This document shows positions 36,736 to 47,200 of a DNA stretch of 64,000 bases, one piece after another. Source of the stretch: UBA2108 sp963925495 (lineage in GTDB: Bacteria; Bacteroidota; Bacteroidia; Flavobacteriales_G; Salibacteraceae); the NCBI GenBank assembly GCA_963925495.1, contig CAWUST010000014.1, positions 13,018 through 77,017 on the forward strand, read 5' to 3'. The translations under genes and the position numbers were made by a program. Every line of letters starts with the position of its first letter. Within the stretch, counting starts at the first letter, position 1. Below the pieces are notes generated by a model. That model searched no databases and was not told the origin of the DNA. It saw nothing but the letters and a program-made list of their open reading frames with translations.

Positions 36736-37902
36736 TTAAAAGGTCGCCTCTAATTCACGGGCCAAAATTCTTGTTTCAATATCCGTTTGAACATAATCCT
36801 CATAACTTGGTTTTTGGATAAATGGAATTTTATCCATGCAAGCCTGATTAATTTTAGCTATATCCAAAAACCCGATTTTATCATTTAAAAATGCCTGCAC
36901 ACTTACTTCATTTGCTGCATTAAGAACACAAGCTGAGTTTCCCTTTTTTTCAAGTGCTTCAAACGCCAAGTTTAAATTTAAAAAGACTTCTCTGTCTGGC
37001 TGCTCGAATGTTAGGCTCGGATAATCCATAAAATTGAATCGTGGAAAATCGTTTTTAATTCTTTGCGGATAAGCCAAGGCATATTGTATTGGAAGTTTCA
37101 TGTCTGGTAATCCTATTTGTGCTTTCATACTTCCATCAGTAAACTGAACCAACGAATGGACTATAGATTGAGGATGCACAATCACGTCAATTTGCTCTGG
37201 TTGTAAATTAAACAACCATTTCGCCTCGATTACTTCTAAACCCTTATTCATAAGAGTTGCCGAATCGATTGTGATTTTTGCTCCCATGTCCCAGTTGGGG
37301 TGTTTTAAAGCTTGCTTTTTAGTAACCGTTAAAAGGTCTTCTTTGGTTTTTCCACGAAAAGGTCCGCCTGAAGCTGTTAAATATATTTTTTCTATCGGGT
37401 TATGAAACTCGCCAACTAAACACTGAAATATGGCAGAATGCTCTGAATCAACCGGATAAATATTTACACCTTTTTCTGCGGCAAGAGCTGTTATTAATTC
37501 TCCCGCAACAACAAGGGTTTCTTTATTTGCCAGAGCAATGCTTTTTCCCGCATTTATTGCAGCTAATGTTGGTTTTAATCCAGCATACCCAACAAGAGCA
37601 GTTAAAACAAGGTCGATTCCGTCCATTTCTACTACTTGAGAAAGAGAATCACGGCCCGCAAAAACTTTAATATCATCGTTCCAAAGGGCCTCTTTAACCT
37701 TTTTAAACTTTGATTCATCAACGATTACAACTGCATTTGGCTTAAACTTTTTAGCCTGTTCAATGAGTAAATCAGCGTTTTTATATACAGTAAGTACCTC
37801 AACATGAAAGTGTTCTGCTTGGTTTTCAATCACATCTAAAGCCTGTGTCCCAATGCTTCCTGAAGAGCCTAAAATGGCAATACCTTTTGTTTCTTTGCTC
37901 AT
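36736..37902 (-). CDS. dxr: 1-deoxy-D-xylulose-5-phosphate reductoisomerase
   Basis: Second enzyme of the non-mevalonate isoprenoid pathway; converts DXP to MEP with NADPH. 388 residues from the ATG at 37902; a longer frame exists (to 37974) but a -7 promoter box lies inside it and the family N-terminus is the Rossmann motif GIAILGSSGSIGTQALDVIE. Other signatures are LANKETLVVAG, YPVDSEHSAIFQCL (metal-binding aspartate/glutamate), TASGGPFRGKTKE (substrate loop), HPNWDMGAKITIDSATLMNKGLEVIEAKWLF and HPQSIVHSLVQF. Supplies the undecaprenyl and quinone precursors used by neighbouring envelope genes. Confidence 0.96.
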   Translation of the reverse strand: MSKETKGIAILGSSGSIGTQALDVIENQAEHFHVEVLTVYKNADLLIEQAKKFKPNAVVIVDESKFKKVKEALWNDDIKVFAGRDSLSQVVEMDGIDLVLTALVGYAGLKPTLAAINAGKSIALANKETLVVAGELITALAAEKGVNIYPVDSEHSAIFQCLVGEFHNPIEKIYLTASGGPFRGKTKEDLLTVTKKQALKHPNWDMGAKITIDSATLMNKGLEVIEAKWLFNLQPEQIDVIVHPQSIVHSLVQFTDGSMKAQIGLPDMKLPIQYALAYPQRIKNDFPRFNFMDYPSLTFEQPDREVFLNLNLAFEALEKKGNSACVLNAANEVSVQAFLNDKIGFLDIAKINQACMDKIPFIQKPSYEDYVQTDIETRILARELEATF

Positions 37903-37910
37903 ATTGAACG

Positions 37911-37944
37911 CAAAAATAGACAGATAATATTGCTCTTCCTCAAA
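37911..37944 (-). promoter_or_regulatory. Candidate Bacteroidota promoter for dxr
   Basis: On the minus strand TTTG (37944-37941) is followed after 22 nt by TATTTTTG (37918-37911), close to the -33/-7 consensus. The -7 ends 8 nt before the ATG at 37902, giving a very short leader and arguing against the longer upstream start. Confidence 0.5.
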
Positions 37945-37995
37945 TAGTTTCTTCAGAATAAAATAATTCGGCAATTCTTTTGTTATTTCGTGCTT

Positions 37996-40305
37996 ATGCG
38001 ATTATTTGCCATTGCCCTAATTTTTAGCTGCTTTACGCCGTTTCCTGCTCAAGCACAATTGTCATCAATTGGAGGGTGGAATAATTACCTTTCATTCAGA
38101 AATATTCTTCTCGTTGCTGAATCAGAAACCAGAATTTATGCTACCTCCCAAACTGGTGCGTTTTATTACGATAAATCAGACGGGTCCGTCCTTAGGCTAT
38201 CGCGTGAGCAAGGGCTTTACGATGTTAACATCTCTGCCTTAGGTAGTAGTCCAGATCAAAAAACAGTGTTATTTGGTTACCAAAACGGGGTGGTGGATAT
38301 TGTTGTTGGAAATAATATTACGACTAAACTTGACATTAGCCGGGCGGCTATAATTGGTGATAAAACCGTCAATCATTTTAATTTTCACGATGAACTGTGT
38401 TACATAAGTACAGGTTTTGGAATTGTTTTATTCGATTATAAAAAAGGAGAGTTTAAAGAAACCTTCCTAATAGGACCAAACGGATCAAATATTAAAGTCA
38501 ATCAAACTCACGTTTTCAACGACACTCTTTTTGCCGCCACCCAAAAGGGCCTTTACAAGGCAAGTATTTTAAGTTTTTTAACTCAACCAAAATCTTGGAC
38601 CACAGAAGCAGTTGACACATTTCCCCCCACTAATTTATCCCACGTTACATCGTTTGGAAATAAATTATTGGTAAACCGGAAAATTGATAATTTTAGAAAC
38701 GACACTCTTTATGTTCGTTCAAATGGCCGTTGGAGTATAAATCAAACGCGTCTTGGTGAAGATAATAATTCTCTAGATGTTAAGGGTAATAGTCTAATTA
38801 TAGCAGCAAGTACCAGTGTCGAAGTTTACGACACTTCTTGGGCATCTGTTAGGCGGGTTTTTAGTTATGGTGATAACAAAGGAGTTAATCCAAAATGTGC
38901 AATGATGGGTTCAGACGATGTAATTTGGATAGGTGATGGTTTTTCTGGAATGATTAAGAATCCGGGCATATTTAACTATGATATAATAAATTTAGGTGGT
39001 CCGGCGTCCAACAAATCGTTTGGTGTGTTCTATGAGCAGAATAAAATTTTAGTGGCGGGGGGAGGTTATACAACCAACTGGTTTACGTTTAAGGTGGCTG
39101 CAGAAATGTCGGTTTTAGAAGAAAATGACTGGACAGTACATAGCCAAGAAGAGGACACTATTTACAGGTCAATTCAAGACATTGCAAGTATTACAGCTAA
39201 CCCAACAAACTCTTCTACAATTTACGCTGCCGCTCTCAATAGGGGGGTTTTGCATTACGAAAATGGTAAACTAATTGAGATCTTGGACGCTGCCAATAGC
39301 CCGCTCGAAGCCATTGGTGGTTCACTTTTGTTTATTTCGGATGTTCGATACGATAAAAATGGATCCCTGTGGGTTTCAAATAGTGGGGTAGAAAGCCCTC
39401 TTAAGGTTTTTGCGAACGATAATGTTTGGTACAATTTCAAGATTTTAAAAGACAACCAAATTGTCTCTACTGGTAAAATTACTATATCCAAGGATGGCTA
39501 CATCTGGCTGTCCTTGCAAGACCTGGGAATAGTGGTTTATGATCCCGGCCCACGCTTTGGCGACACTAGTGATGATCGTATTAAGTTTTTATCTGCCGCA
39601 GAAGGAGAGGGAAACCTTCCTGATAATGAGGTTAATTCAATGGTCGAAGGGCAAGATGGACATATGTGGGTTGGCACACGCGCTGGACTAAAAGTATTTT
39701 ACAATGCCAAAAATGTATTTAATGATGATTTTCCAGACGCATCAGAAGTTTTTATTGAGCAAGGTGGTCAAACTCATCTTTTACTGGAAAGCCAATTGAT
39801 TACGGATATTAAAGTTAATGGCGCCAACCAAAAATGGTTCTCTACATTAGGGTCTGGTGTGTTTTTAATGTCTGCTGATGGTAGTAAAGAAATAGCCCAT
39901 TATACTTCAGAGAACTCACCACTCTTCTCCAATGAAGTCTTGGGTTTGGCTATTAATGAAAAAACGGGTGAGGTGTTTTTTGGAACCGATAAAGGTTTGG
40001 TTTCTTTTCGTGGGTCGGCCACTGAGGGACGTATGGATTTTTCAAAACTTCAAGTGTTTCCAAATCCCGTTACGTTAAATTATAGCGGTGTAATCGGTGT
40101 TTCTGGTCTGGTTTCAAATTCTTCAGTTAAAATTACTGATATTGCCGGAAACTTGGTTTACGCAACCTCTTCAAGTGGTGGGCAAGCAACTTGGGATGGG
40201 AAAAATTTAAACGGTGAAAAATGTTCAATAGGTATATATTTAATCTATGCCGTTGACGAAGAGGGGCGCGAAAAGGGGCTTACAAAACTTCTAATCACGA
40301 ATTGA
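37996..40305 (+). CDS. porZ: PorZ-like type IX secretion surface protein
   Basis: Part of the T9SS attachment complex (PorU-PorV-PorQ-PorZ), which processes cargo and links it to A-LPS at the cell surface. About 769 residues. A signal peptide (MRLFAIALIFSCFTPFPAQAQ) is followed by LSSIGGWNNYLSFRN, the typical PorZ beginning, two seven-bladed beta-propeller regions (about 25-680, containing repeats like GLYDVNISALGSSPDQ, MVEGQDGHMWVGTRAGLKVF, GEVFFGTDKGLVSF), and a C-terminal T9SS sorting domain (LQVFPNPVTLNYSGVIGV ... WDGKNLNGEKCSIGIYLIYA). I start at ATG 37996; a GTG two codons earlier is possible. It converges with the YfhO-type gene, overlapping by 15 bp. Confidence 0.85.
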   Translation: MRLFAIALIFSCFTPFPAQAQLSSIGGWNNYLSFRNILLVAESETRIYATSQTGAFYYDKSDGSVLRLSREQGLYDVNISALGSSPDQKTVLFGYQNGVVDIVVGNNITTKLDISRAAIIGDKTVNHFNFHDELCYISTGFGIVLFDYKKGEFKETFLIGPNGSNIKVNQTHVFNDTLFAATQKGLYKASILSFLTQPKSWTTEAVDTFPPTNLSHVTSFGNKLLVNRKIDNFRNDTLYVRSNGRWSINQTRLGEDNNSLDVKGNSLIIAASTSVEVYDTSWASVRRVFSYGDNKGVNPKCAMMGSDDVIWIGDGFSGMIKNPGIFNYDIINLGGPASNKSFGVFYEQNKILVAGGGYTTNWFTFKVAAEMSVLEENDWTVHSQEEDTIYRSIQDIASITANPTNSSTIYAAALNRGVLHYENGKLIEILDAANSPLEAIGGSLLFISDVRYDKNGSLWVSNSGVESPLKVFANDNVWYNFKILKDNQIVSTGKITISKDGYIWLSLQDLGIVVYDPGPRFGDTSDDRIKFLSAAEGEGNLPDNEVNSMVEGQDGHMWVGTRAGLKVFYNAKNVFNDDFPDASEVFIEQGGQTHLLLESQLITDIKVNGANQKWFSTLGSGVFLMSADGSKEIAHYTSENSPLFSNEVLGLAINEKTGEVFFGTDKGLVSFRGSATEGRMDFSKLQVFPNPVTLNYSGVIGVSGLVSNSSVKITDIAGNLVYATSSSGGQATWDGKNLNGEKCSIGIYLIYAVDEEGREKGLTKLLITN

Positions 40306-42375
40306 TTTTAAGCCTCCGAATATTAAAGCTAATAAAACTAAAATAATCGAAATTGCCGAAATCCAAAAAGCTAGTATTATTTTATTTGGCTTTAACTCAA
40401 ACCTAACTAAATGTTTTCCTGACGGGACCTCTATAGCGCTAAAGGTTTTGTTTACTGTTATAATCTTTGCTTCATTTCCATCTACTGTGGCAATCCACCA
40501 TGGATTTGTGTTTTGATTATAAACCACCACGTTTCCTTTTCCCTGAGTTGCTTTATAATTAAATAAAATATAATTAGGATTAAATTCTTTGATTTCAATG
40601 TTTTCGTTAGAAGAAAATATTTCTGATATTTTCCCTTTAACATGACGTGCCTTAAAAAGAATTGGTTGAGAAATTATCGTGTCGAACAACCCTAAAGAAG
40701 CGCTTAAATCTGCCGTTCGCAAGCCGTAGGGGCTGTTGCCATCAAAAGATGGCTTTTTGTGAAAGATGGATAGGTTTTTCCATAAATACCCAATACTATT
40801 TCCGGAAATATCATTATTTTCCTTTATAGACTCAGATAACACTGGCAGTGGATATCCTTTGGGGAAATTACTAAACTTGAGCTCTATTTCACCTGGATTT
40901 TTTTTATCCCAAATAGAAAAACGACCATTAATTTGAACCGCTAAAAACATTTCTACAAAAAACAAAACCAGTATAAATTTAGGGCTGACTTTCCTGCAAA
41001 TAAGGTAAACCAAAACACCTAAAACCCCTACGTGAATTAGAATATCAAAATATACCCTTTCCATAAAACTGGAAACCAAGTCAAAACGACCAAATCCCTG
41101 TGTAAAAAGCTGTTTAAATTTCCAGGCCTCTATATTTCCTAATGAAATCCCCAAAAATATTAGGCTAATTATACTAAACACCACAACTGTATAAAGCAAT
41201 GTTTTTTTCTCAGCTTGCTTCTCGTAGAAGTAGTCCCATGAAAAGCCAAAAGCAATTAAAAAAAAGAAAATTGCATATCCTCTTATGAAAGACGAAAACC
41301 GAAACATATCCATGTAAGGCAAGATGTAATAAAACAGCCTTCTAAGTGGAGTCGTTTCTGCTAAAGCGGTCATTAAAAACAATATAGCCAATAAAAAATA
41401 AACTTTAAAGCGCCTATCCATTTGTTTCCATAAAACTATGCCTGCTGCGATAAAAACAATCGGAATAATTCCAATAAAGCAATTTATTAGACTTAAATCG
41501 GCTCCCCAAAACTCCATATTTGTCGTGGATGCATAAGGAGTAAAAAATGTAAGTAATGCCCTTAGAGGAAGAGATCCATGAAAAACACTTCCGAGACCAT
41601 CTCCCGTTTCCAAAGCGCTTCCTCGGTTTACCAGTTTTGCCAAATCAAATGAGGAAATTAATGTGACTAAAGAAAGTAGAATTGTTGTTACAGCTGAGAG
41701 TCCTATTAATAAAAATTGTTCTTTATTCCATTCTTTCGTTTTAAATTTTAACCAAAGGTTTGCTAGAATAAATCCAAGAGCCGTATATCCAGTAACGATT
41801 ACCATTCCCGGATAAGACCCTGAGGTCATGAGTGAAACTAATAAAGCAAAAATTAATGCTGTTTTCCAGTTTGACTTTTCTACCAATAAAATCGAATATA
41901 ATAATACCCATGGAAAATAGGCAAACCCAATTATCCACCCCAAGTGCTGCGCGTTGCTTACAACAAAGCCGGATAAAACAAAGCCCACGGCCATCATAGA
42001 AGATCCTGTGTTGGAAATCGAGAGGCGCTTTGCAAAAGCAATCATGCCCATTGCTCCAAATAAAAGGTGAAGTAAAAACTCTAATTGTATGGTAAACGGA
42101 CTATAACCAAATAAAAAACCTAAAACCCACGAAGGCCAGTACCAGGTTGATGGATCTCCATATTGTGGAAATCCGGTGTTAATAAATGGGTTCCAAAGGG
42201 GTAATGTAAAATTGGAAATAGCCTCTGAAACAAAGTACCTCCATGGAAGCGCGATATCCATGATATCCCACTTCATTATATTACTAAACGTTGCTAGTTG
42301 CCAAAGGCTTACTAAAATTACAATTAAAACAATTCCCTTATAAATTAATGAATTTTTATTCAACTTAATTTGCAT
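40291..42375 (-). CDS. YfhO family membrane protein
   Basis: Large polytopic protein of 694 residues with about twelve or more transmembrane helices in the first 490 residues and a soluble periplasmic C-terminal domain (about 500-660) plus a last helix. It begins with membrane segments and a loop WRYFVSEAISNFTLPLWNPFINTGFPQYGDPSTWYWPSW, the arrangement of the YfhO family (GT-C-like glycosyltransferase or lipoteichoic-acid glycosylation in firmicutes). Only the family is secure. The tail ends PSGKHLVRFELKPNK. Its 3' end overlaps porZ by 15 bp in convergent orientation. Confidence 0.85.
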   Translation of the reverse strand: MQIKLNKNSLIYKGIVLIVILVSLWQLATFSNIMKWDIMDIALPWRYFVSEAISNFTLPLWNPFINTGFPQYGDPSTWYWPSWVLGFLFGYSPFTIQLEFLLHLLFGAMGMIAFAKRLSISNTGSSMMAVGFVLSGFVVSNAQHLGWIIGFAYFPWVLLYSILLVEKSNWKTALIFALLVSLMTSGSYPGMVIVTGYTALGFILANLWLKFKTKEWNKEQFLLIGLSAVTTILLSLVTLISSFDLAKLVNRGSALETGDGLGSVFHGSLPLRALLTFFTPYASTTNMEFWGADLSLINCFIGIIPIVFIAAGIVLWKQMDRRFKVYFLLAILFLMTALAETTPLRRLFYYILPYMDMFRFSSFIRGYAIFFFLIAFGFSWDYFYEKQAEKKTLLYTVVVFSIISLIFLGISLGNIEAWKFKQLFTQGFGRFDLVSSFMERVYFDILIHVGVLGVLVYLICRKVSPKFILVLFFVEMFLAVQINGRFSIWDKKNPGEIELKFSNFPKGYPLPVLSESIKENNDISGNSIGYLWKNLSIFHKKPSFDGNSPYGLRTADLSASLGLFDTIISQPILFKARHVKGKISEIFSSNENIEIKEFNPNYILFNYKATQGKGNVVVYNQNTNPWWIATVDGNEAKIITVNKTFSAIEVPSGKHLVRFELKPNKIILAFWISAISIILVLLALIFGGLKSIRD

Positions 42376-42412
42376 AAAGTTTTAGCTGTAACGGCCGTTT
42401 TGGCGACAAATT

Positions 42413-42733
42413 CTATTGGCCTAAATCTTCGAGCAACAAAACCTTGTATTCTTGAATTTCTTCGCGATTAAATTTATTTTGTGAATCTTGAATAAGCTCT
42501 AGAAAGTACTCAAAACTAGTTTGGTCACCTTCTTCTCTGTCCTCTTCGAACACATCAACCGTAAAGTTTTTGTTCGCTTCAATGTGCTCATAAGCAAGCC
42601 TACAAACCCTTGTCATTGTAGGGTCTTCCGCAGCTTTAAACTCTTCTCTTAATTCTTTAAAAGCTTTTATTAAATCACTTCCTTCAAACCCGTGTTTTTT
42701 GTATGCGCTAATTACATTATCCATCTTGCTCAT
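42413..42733 (-). CDS. Small acidic cytoplasmic protein, unknown
   Basis: 106 residues, no signal peptide or membrane segment, strongly charged and predicted mostly helical (VISAYKKHGFEGSDLIKAFKELREEFKAAEDPTMTRVCRLAYEHIEAN). A -7-type promoter lies 17 nt upstream of the ATG at 42733, and a second in-frame ATG is at 42724. It is followed after 37 bp by the YfhO gene on the same strand. I do not recognise the family. Real coding is supported by composition and promoter only. Confidence 0.7.
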   Translation of the reverse strand: MSKMDNVISAYKKHGFEGSDLIKAFKELREEFKAAEDPTMTRVCRLAYEHIEANKNFTVDVFEEDREEGDQTSFEYFLELIQDSQNKFNREEIQEYKVLLLEDLGQ

Positions 42734-42749
42734 GCTTTCAAAATTTCGG

Positions 42750-42757
42750 CAAAAATA
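42750..42757 (-). promoter_or_regulatory. Candidate -7 promoter element for the small acidic protein gene
   Basis: Minus-strand TATTTTTG followed by CCG, an exact TAnnTTTG match, 16 nt before the ATG at 42733. No clear -33 box. Confidence 0.45.
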
Positions 42758-42828
42758 GTCCGATTAATTTCATTTTACCCCTCTTAAATGGGTAATTTTT
42801 TTAATATTCATAGTCCAGAATTAAAACT

Positions 42829-43187
42829 ATGCTCAGAGTTACACCTTTCACCTTCGCTACATTGCTTTTTAACAGCTACTCTTCACTGGCTCCTAAGACA
42901 TTTGCAGAACGTTTGGAGTGCGCTTCTAATAAGAAGGTAATTGTAGTGTATCAATTTTACATCGTATTCAGCTTGAGTCTAATTATAAAGGAAAAGGAAG
43001 GTTTCATGTAAATTTAGATTATTACGCCTGGAATTATGTTTTTGAAATTTAAATTTTCAATCAAATCTCAAATTCATTTAGTTTTTATCAGCTTGGTCTT
43101 GGAAGTGAATTAGGTTGTCCTATTTATTGTAAAGACCAAAAGTGTCGTAAATGCGTTTTATTAAAAGTTAGAAATCAAAATCACAAC
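42829..43187 (+). pseudogene. Possible decayed secreted protein gene
   Basis: The 454-bp gap left of lspA has plus-strand coding-like pieces. An ATG at 42829 gives about 42 codons with a hydrophobic start (FTFATLLFN) up to KKVIVVY; then frame shifts by one near 42950 and continues LESNYKGKGRFHVNLDYYAWN, one in-frame stop at 43050-43052, and SFYQLGLGSELGCPIYCKD with four cysteines to the end of lspA. Only one stop occurs over about 75 codons in the second frame. I cannot name a family, and these could be chance open stretches. Confidence 0.3.
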
Positions 43188-43796
43188 TTATTTCCCAAAA
43201 AACCGTTTTTGAAAAACGACAATCGATATTACTCCCGTAGAAATGGCCGTGTCAGCTACGTTAAAAACTGGCCGGAAGAATAAAAAGTAATCTCCGCCTA
43301 CTTTCCACATCCAATCGGGAAAGTGCCCACTAAAAAGAGGGAAATACAGCATGTCGACTACGTTTCCATAAAACACTTTGGCGTACCCTCCTGATTCAGG
43401 TAAAAATGATGCGATCTGATGGTGAGAATGGTCGAAAACAACACCATAAACTACGGAATCTATAATATTTCCAAGAGCTCCAGCAAAAATTAAAGCTATG
43501 CTTAGAACTAATCCAATAGGCTGATTCTCACGAATAATTTTTATTAAGTAATAGACAATTCCGAATACAGCAGCGATTCGAAAAAGAGTTAAAAATATCT
43601 TTCCATATTCTCCTGCAAACTCCCATCCGAAAGCCATTCCTGGGTTTTCTGTAAAGTGTATGTAGAACCAGTCGCCTGCTACACTAAACTCCTGCCCAAT
43701 ATACATGCTTGTTTTCACCCAAATTTTACTCCCTTGGTCTAAAACAAGTATAAACAAACTAGTGAAAATTGCTATAAATACTGCTTTCTGTTTCAA
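43188..43796 (-). CDS. lspA: Lipoprotein signal peptidase II
   Basis: Aspartic protease of the inner membrane that removes the signal peptide from prolipoproteins after lipid attachment. 202 residues, longer than E. coli LspA (164) but usual for Bacteroidota because of an extra periplasmic loop. The active-site aspartates are in GALGNIIDSVVYGVVFD and VFNVADTAISTG, and the conserved NPGMAFG motif is at about 51-57. Four transmembrane helices are apparent. The start is TTG at 43796. It follows the DksA-like gene and ileS on the same strand; ileS-dksA-lspA is a familiar order in Bacteroidota. Confidence 0.95.
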   Translation of the reverse strand: MKQKAVFIAIFTSLFILVLDQGSKIWVKTSMYIGQEFSVAGDWFYIHFTENPGMAFGWEFAGEYGKIFLTLFRIAAVFGIVYYLIKIIRENQPIGLVLSIALIFAGALGNIIDSVVYGVVFDHSHHQIASFLPESGGYAKVFYGNVVDMLYFPLFSGHFPDWMWKVGGDYFLFFRPVFNVADTAISTGVISIVVFQKRFFGK

Positions 43797-43860
43797 TGTT
43801 ATTCTATAAAAAATGCCTTGAGTTTACCCAAGACTTATATTTTATTTTATTTAAATAATA

Positions 43861-44241
43861 CTATCGTTGTTGCATTTCTTTAGCCTCAATACTGAGTGTA
43901 GCATGAGGCACTACCATTAATCTTGCTTTAGGGATAAGTTTCCCTGTGACTCTACAAACACCGTATGTTTTATTTTCAATTCGCATTAAAGCATCACCCA
44001 AATGTTTCACAAATTTTTGCTGACGAACAGCTAATTGGGCTGTTTCCTCCCGAGACAATACATCTGATCCATCTTCCATTAATTTGAATGTTCGAGAAGT
44101 GTCATCTGTCCCGTGGTCATTTTTGTGCGACATAGTGCTTGTTAATAGTTCCAGATCATTTTTAGCTTCTATTAATTTGCGTTCAATTAACTCTTTAAAT
44201 TCTTTTAAATCACTGTCCGTATAACTTGTTTTTTCCTCCAT
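43861..44241 (-). CDS. TraR/DksA family protein with a degenerate zinc finger
   Basis: 126 residues forming a long coiled coil followed by a C-terminal zinc-finger-like fold, as in DksA, which binds the RNA polymerase secondary channel during stringent control. Normally four cysteines coordinate zinc; here only one remains (YGVCRVTGKLIPKARLMVVPHATLS), so metal binding is unlikely. The aspartates at the coiled-coil tip are replaced by a region HGTDDTSRTFKLMEDGSD. It lies 3 bp after the ileS gene and 64 bp before lspA. Confidence 0.88.
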   Translation of the reverse strand: MEEKTSYTDSDLKEFKELIERKLIEAKNDLELLTSTMSHKNDHGTDDTSRTFKLMEDGSDVLSREETAQLAVRQQKFVKHLGDALMRIENKTYGVCRVTGKLIPKARLMVVPHATLSIEAKEMQQR

Positions 44242-44244
44242 CTC

Positions 44245-47200
44245 CTATATCTTTTCGATTTCTATAATTGTTTTTATTCCTTCTTCTAGCTCTACCTCAG
44301 TACCATTATTTATATCTGATCGTTCAGCAATGTTAAGGTTTTCTGCCAAGGTTTCCATGCGAATATAATCGAAATTCTGTTTTATTGCATTTTCAATAAT
44401 TTCAATTCTCCCAACCTTAACATTAATTCGGTCGGTAACCTCCAGCCCAGTATCTTTCCTAAGGTTCTGAATTCGATTAACCATTTCCCTTGCTAACCCT
44501 TCATGTTTAAGTGTTTCGCTTATACTAATATCTAGTGCGACAGTAACAATTCCTTCAGAAGCTACTAACCATCCCGGAACATCTTTCGATGATATTTCAA
44601 CATCATCAGGTGTTAATGTAATTTCTTGTCCATCAAAACTTACGGTTAACTCTCCTTTAAATTCTATGGTTTTAATTTGCTCTTGTGAAAATCCTTGAAT
44701 CAATGAAGAAAGACTATTCATTTGCTTTCCATAATGACGACCTAATTTCGAGAAATTCGGCTTTACTTGTTTCACCAAAATATCATTGTTTTGGTCAATA
44801 AATTCAATTTCTTTGACATTTACCTCATTTAAAATAATATCAGTTACTTTTTCCATATTGCCTTTAAACTCCTGACTTGCAACAGGAATTAGTATTTTTC
44901 CAAGTGGTTGTCTAACTCGAATACTTTCTTTTTTACGAAGTGCTAATACTAAACTGGATGCTTTTTGGGCTAACTCCATTCTTGCCTCTAAATCTGTGTC
45001 TATAACATCTTTTTTAGCCGTTGGTAAATACGTAAGGTGTACCGATTCTATTGCATTATTCTTTAAAGAGTATAAGTCGCGGTATAATTTATCGGAATAA
45101 AATGGCGCAATAGGAGACGATAAAACAGCTACAACCTCTAAACATTCGTACAGTGTTTGGTAGGCAGAAATTTTGTCTTGTGCGTAGTCTCCTCTCCAAA
45201 ATCGCTTGCGACAAAGACGAACCCACCAGTTTGACAAATCATCTACTACAAATTCTTGAATTTGTCTTCCTGCCTGTGTCGGCTCATAGTTTTCGTAAGA
45301 ATTTGTAGCATTTTTGATCAAACTATTCAGTTTCGATAAGATCCATTGGTCTATTTCTGGTCTATTTTGAACGGCTATGTAATCTTCTTCAAACTTAAAT
45401 CCATCCACATTAGCATACAAAGCAAAAAATGAATACGTGTTGTGAAGAGCCCTAAAAAACTTGCGTTGTATCTCAACAATACCTTCTAGGTCAAACTTTA
45501 GGTTATCCCATGGTTGGGCATTTGTAATCATATACCATCGAGTGGCATCTGCACCATATTGCTCTAAGGTCTTAAATGGGTCGGCAGCGTTTCCAAGGCG
45601 CTTGGACATTTTTTGTCCTTTTTTGTCTAAAACTAACCCATTCGAAATTACATTTTTGTATGCGATGGAATCGTAAGCCAATGTCGCAATTGCATGTAGT
45701 GTAAAAAACCAGCCACGCGTTTGATCAACTCCCTCAGCAATAAAATCTGCAGGATAGTTTTGCTCAAATACTTCTTTATTTTCAAATGGATAGTGCCATT
45801 GGGCATAAGGCATTGAACCAGAGTCAAACCACACATCAATTAAATCGGTTTCTCGTTTCATTGCTTGCCCTGAGCTAGAAACCAATACTATTTCATCGAC
45901 TATGTGTTTGTGTAAGTCAATGGAATCGTAGTTCGCTTTACTCATATTACCAACTTCAAAGTCAGCATATGGATCGCTTTCCATTACTCCAGCGTTTACA
46001 GCCTTTTTTATTTCTGCTTTAAGCTGTTCTACCGAACCTATTATAATTCTTTCTGTAGACTCTTCGTTCGACCAAATTGGAATAGGAATGCCCCAATATC
46101 GTGATCGCGACAAGTTCCAATCTTGAAGGTTTTCCAACCAGTTTCCAAATCGTCCTGTTCCTGTTGATTTTGGCTTCCAATTAATTTTTTTATTGTTCTC
46201 AATTAATTGTGTTTTTGCCGCAGTAGTTTTCACAAACCACGAATCGAGGGGATAATATAAAATGGGCTTATCTGTCCGCCAGCAGTGCGGATAATTGTGC
46301 ACGTATTTTTCTACTTTAAACGCTCGGTTTTCTTCTTTTAAACGAATAGCAATTTCTACATCTACAGATTGTTTTGGAGCAGCGCCATTGTCGTAATATT
46401 CATTTTTGACATACTTGCCTGCAAGATCACCCATCTTATCAATGAACTTACCTTGAAGGTTGACTAGTGGAATGGGTTGTCCGTTTTCTCCTTCTACTAA
46501 CATTGGAGGAATTCCTGCGATTTTTGCAACTCGCGCATCATCAGCTCCAAAAGTTGGCGCGGTGTGCACTATTCCTGTTCCATCTTCTGTGGTTACAAAA
46601 TCTCCTGAAATAATTCTAAAGGCATTTTCTGGGTTATCCATCGGAAGTGTGTAAGGAAGGAGTTGTTCGTATTGCATATCCAGCAATTCTGCCCCCGTAA
46701 ACTCTCCTGTAGTTTTCCATGGCAAGTGCCCTTTGCCATTGTATTCTGTTATTGCAACACCTTCAGCCTCTGAATTAAAATATTTCGAAACTAGATCACT
46801 AGCCAGAATTACCGTAATAGGATCCCGAGTATATTGGTTAATCGTTTCTATTTGAGCATAAACTATTTTATTACCAATAGTAAGTGCCGTATTTGAAGGA
46901 AGTGTCCATGGAGTCGTCGTCCAAGCTAAAAAGAACACATCGTTTTTGGTGTTTTTAAATAGCTTTTCCGTTTTTTCATTTCTAATAGCCTTAAACTGAG
47001 CTACAATAGTTGTATCAGTAACATCTTGATATGTCCCTGGTTGATTCAATTCATGGGTACTAAGACCAGTTCCTGCTTTGGGAGAATAGGGCTGAATCGT
47101 ATAGCCCTTGTACATTAATTCTTTACCATAAAGCTTACTCAATATATGCCAAACCGATTCAATGTATTTGCTTTCATAAGTGATATATGGATTTTCCATG

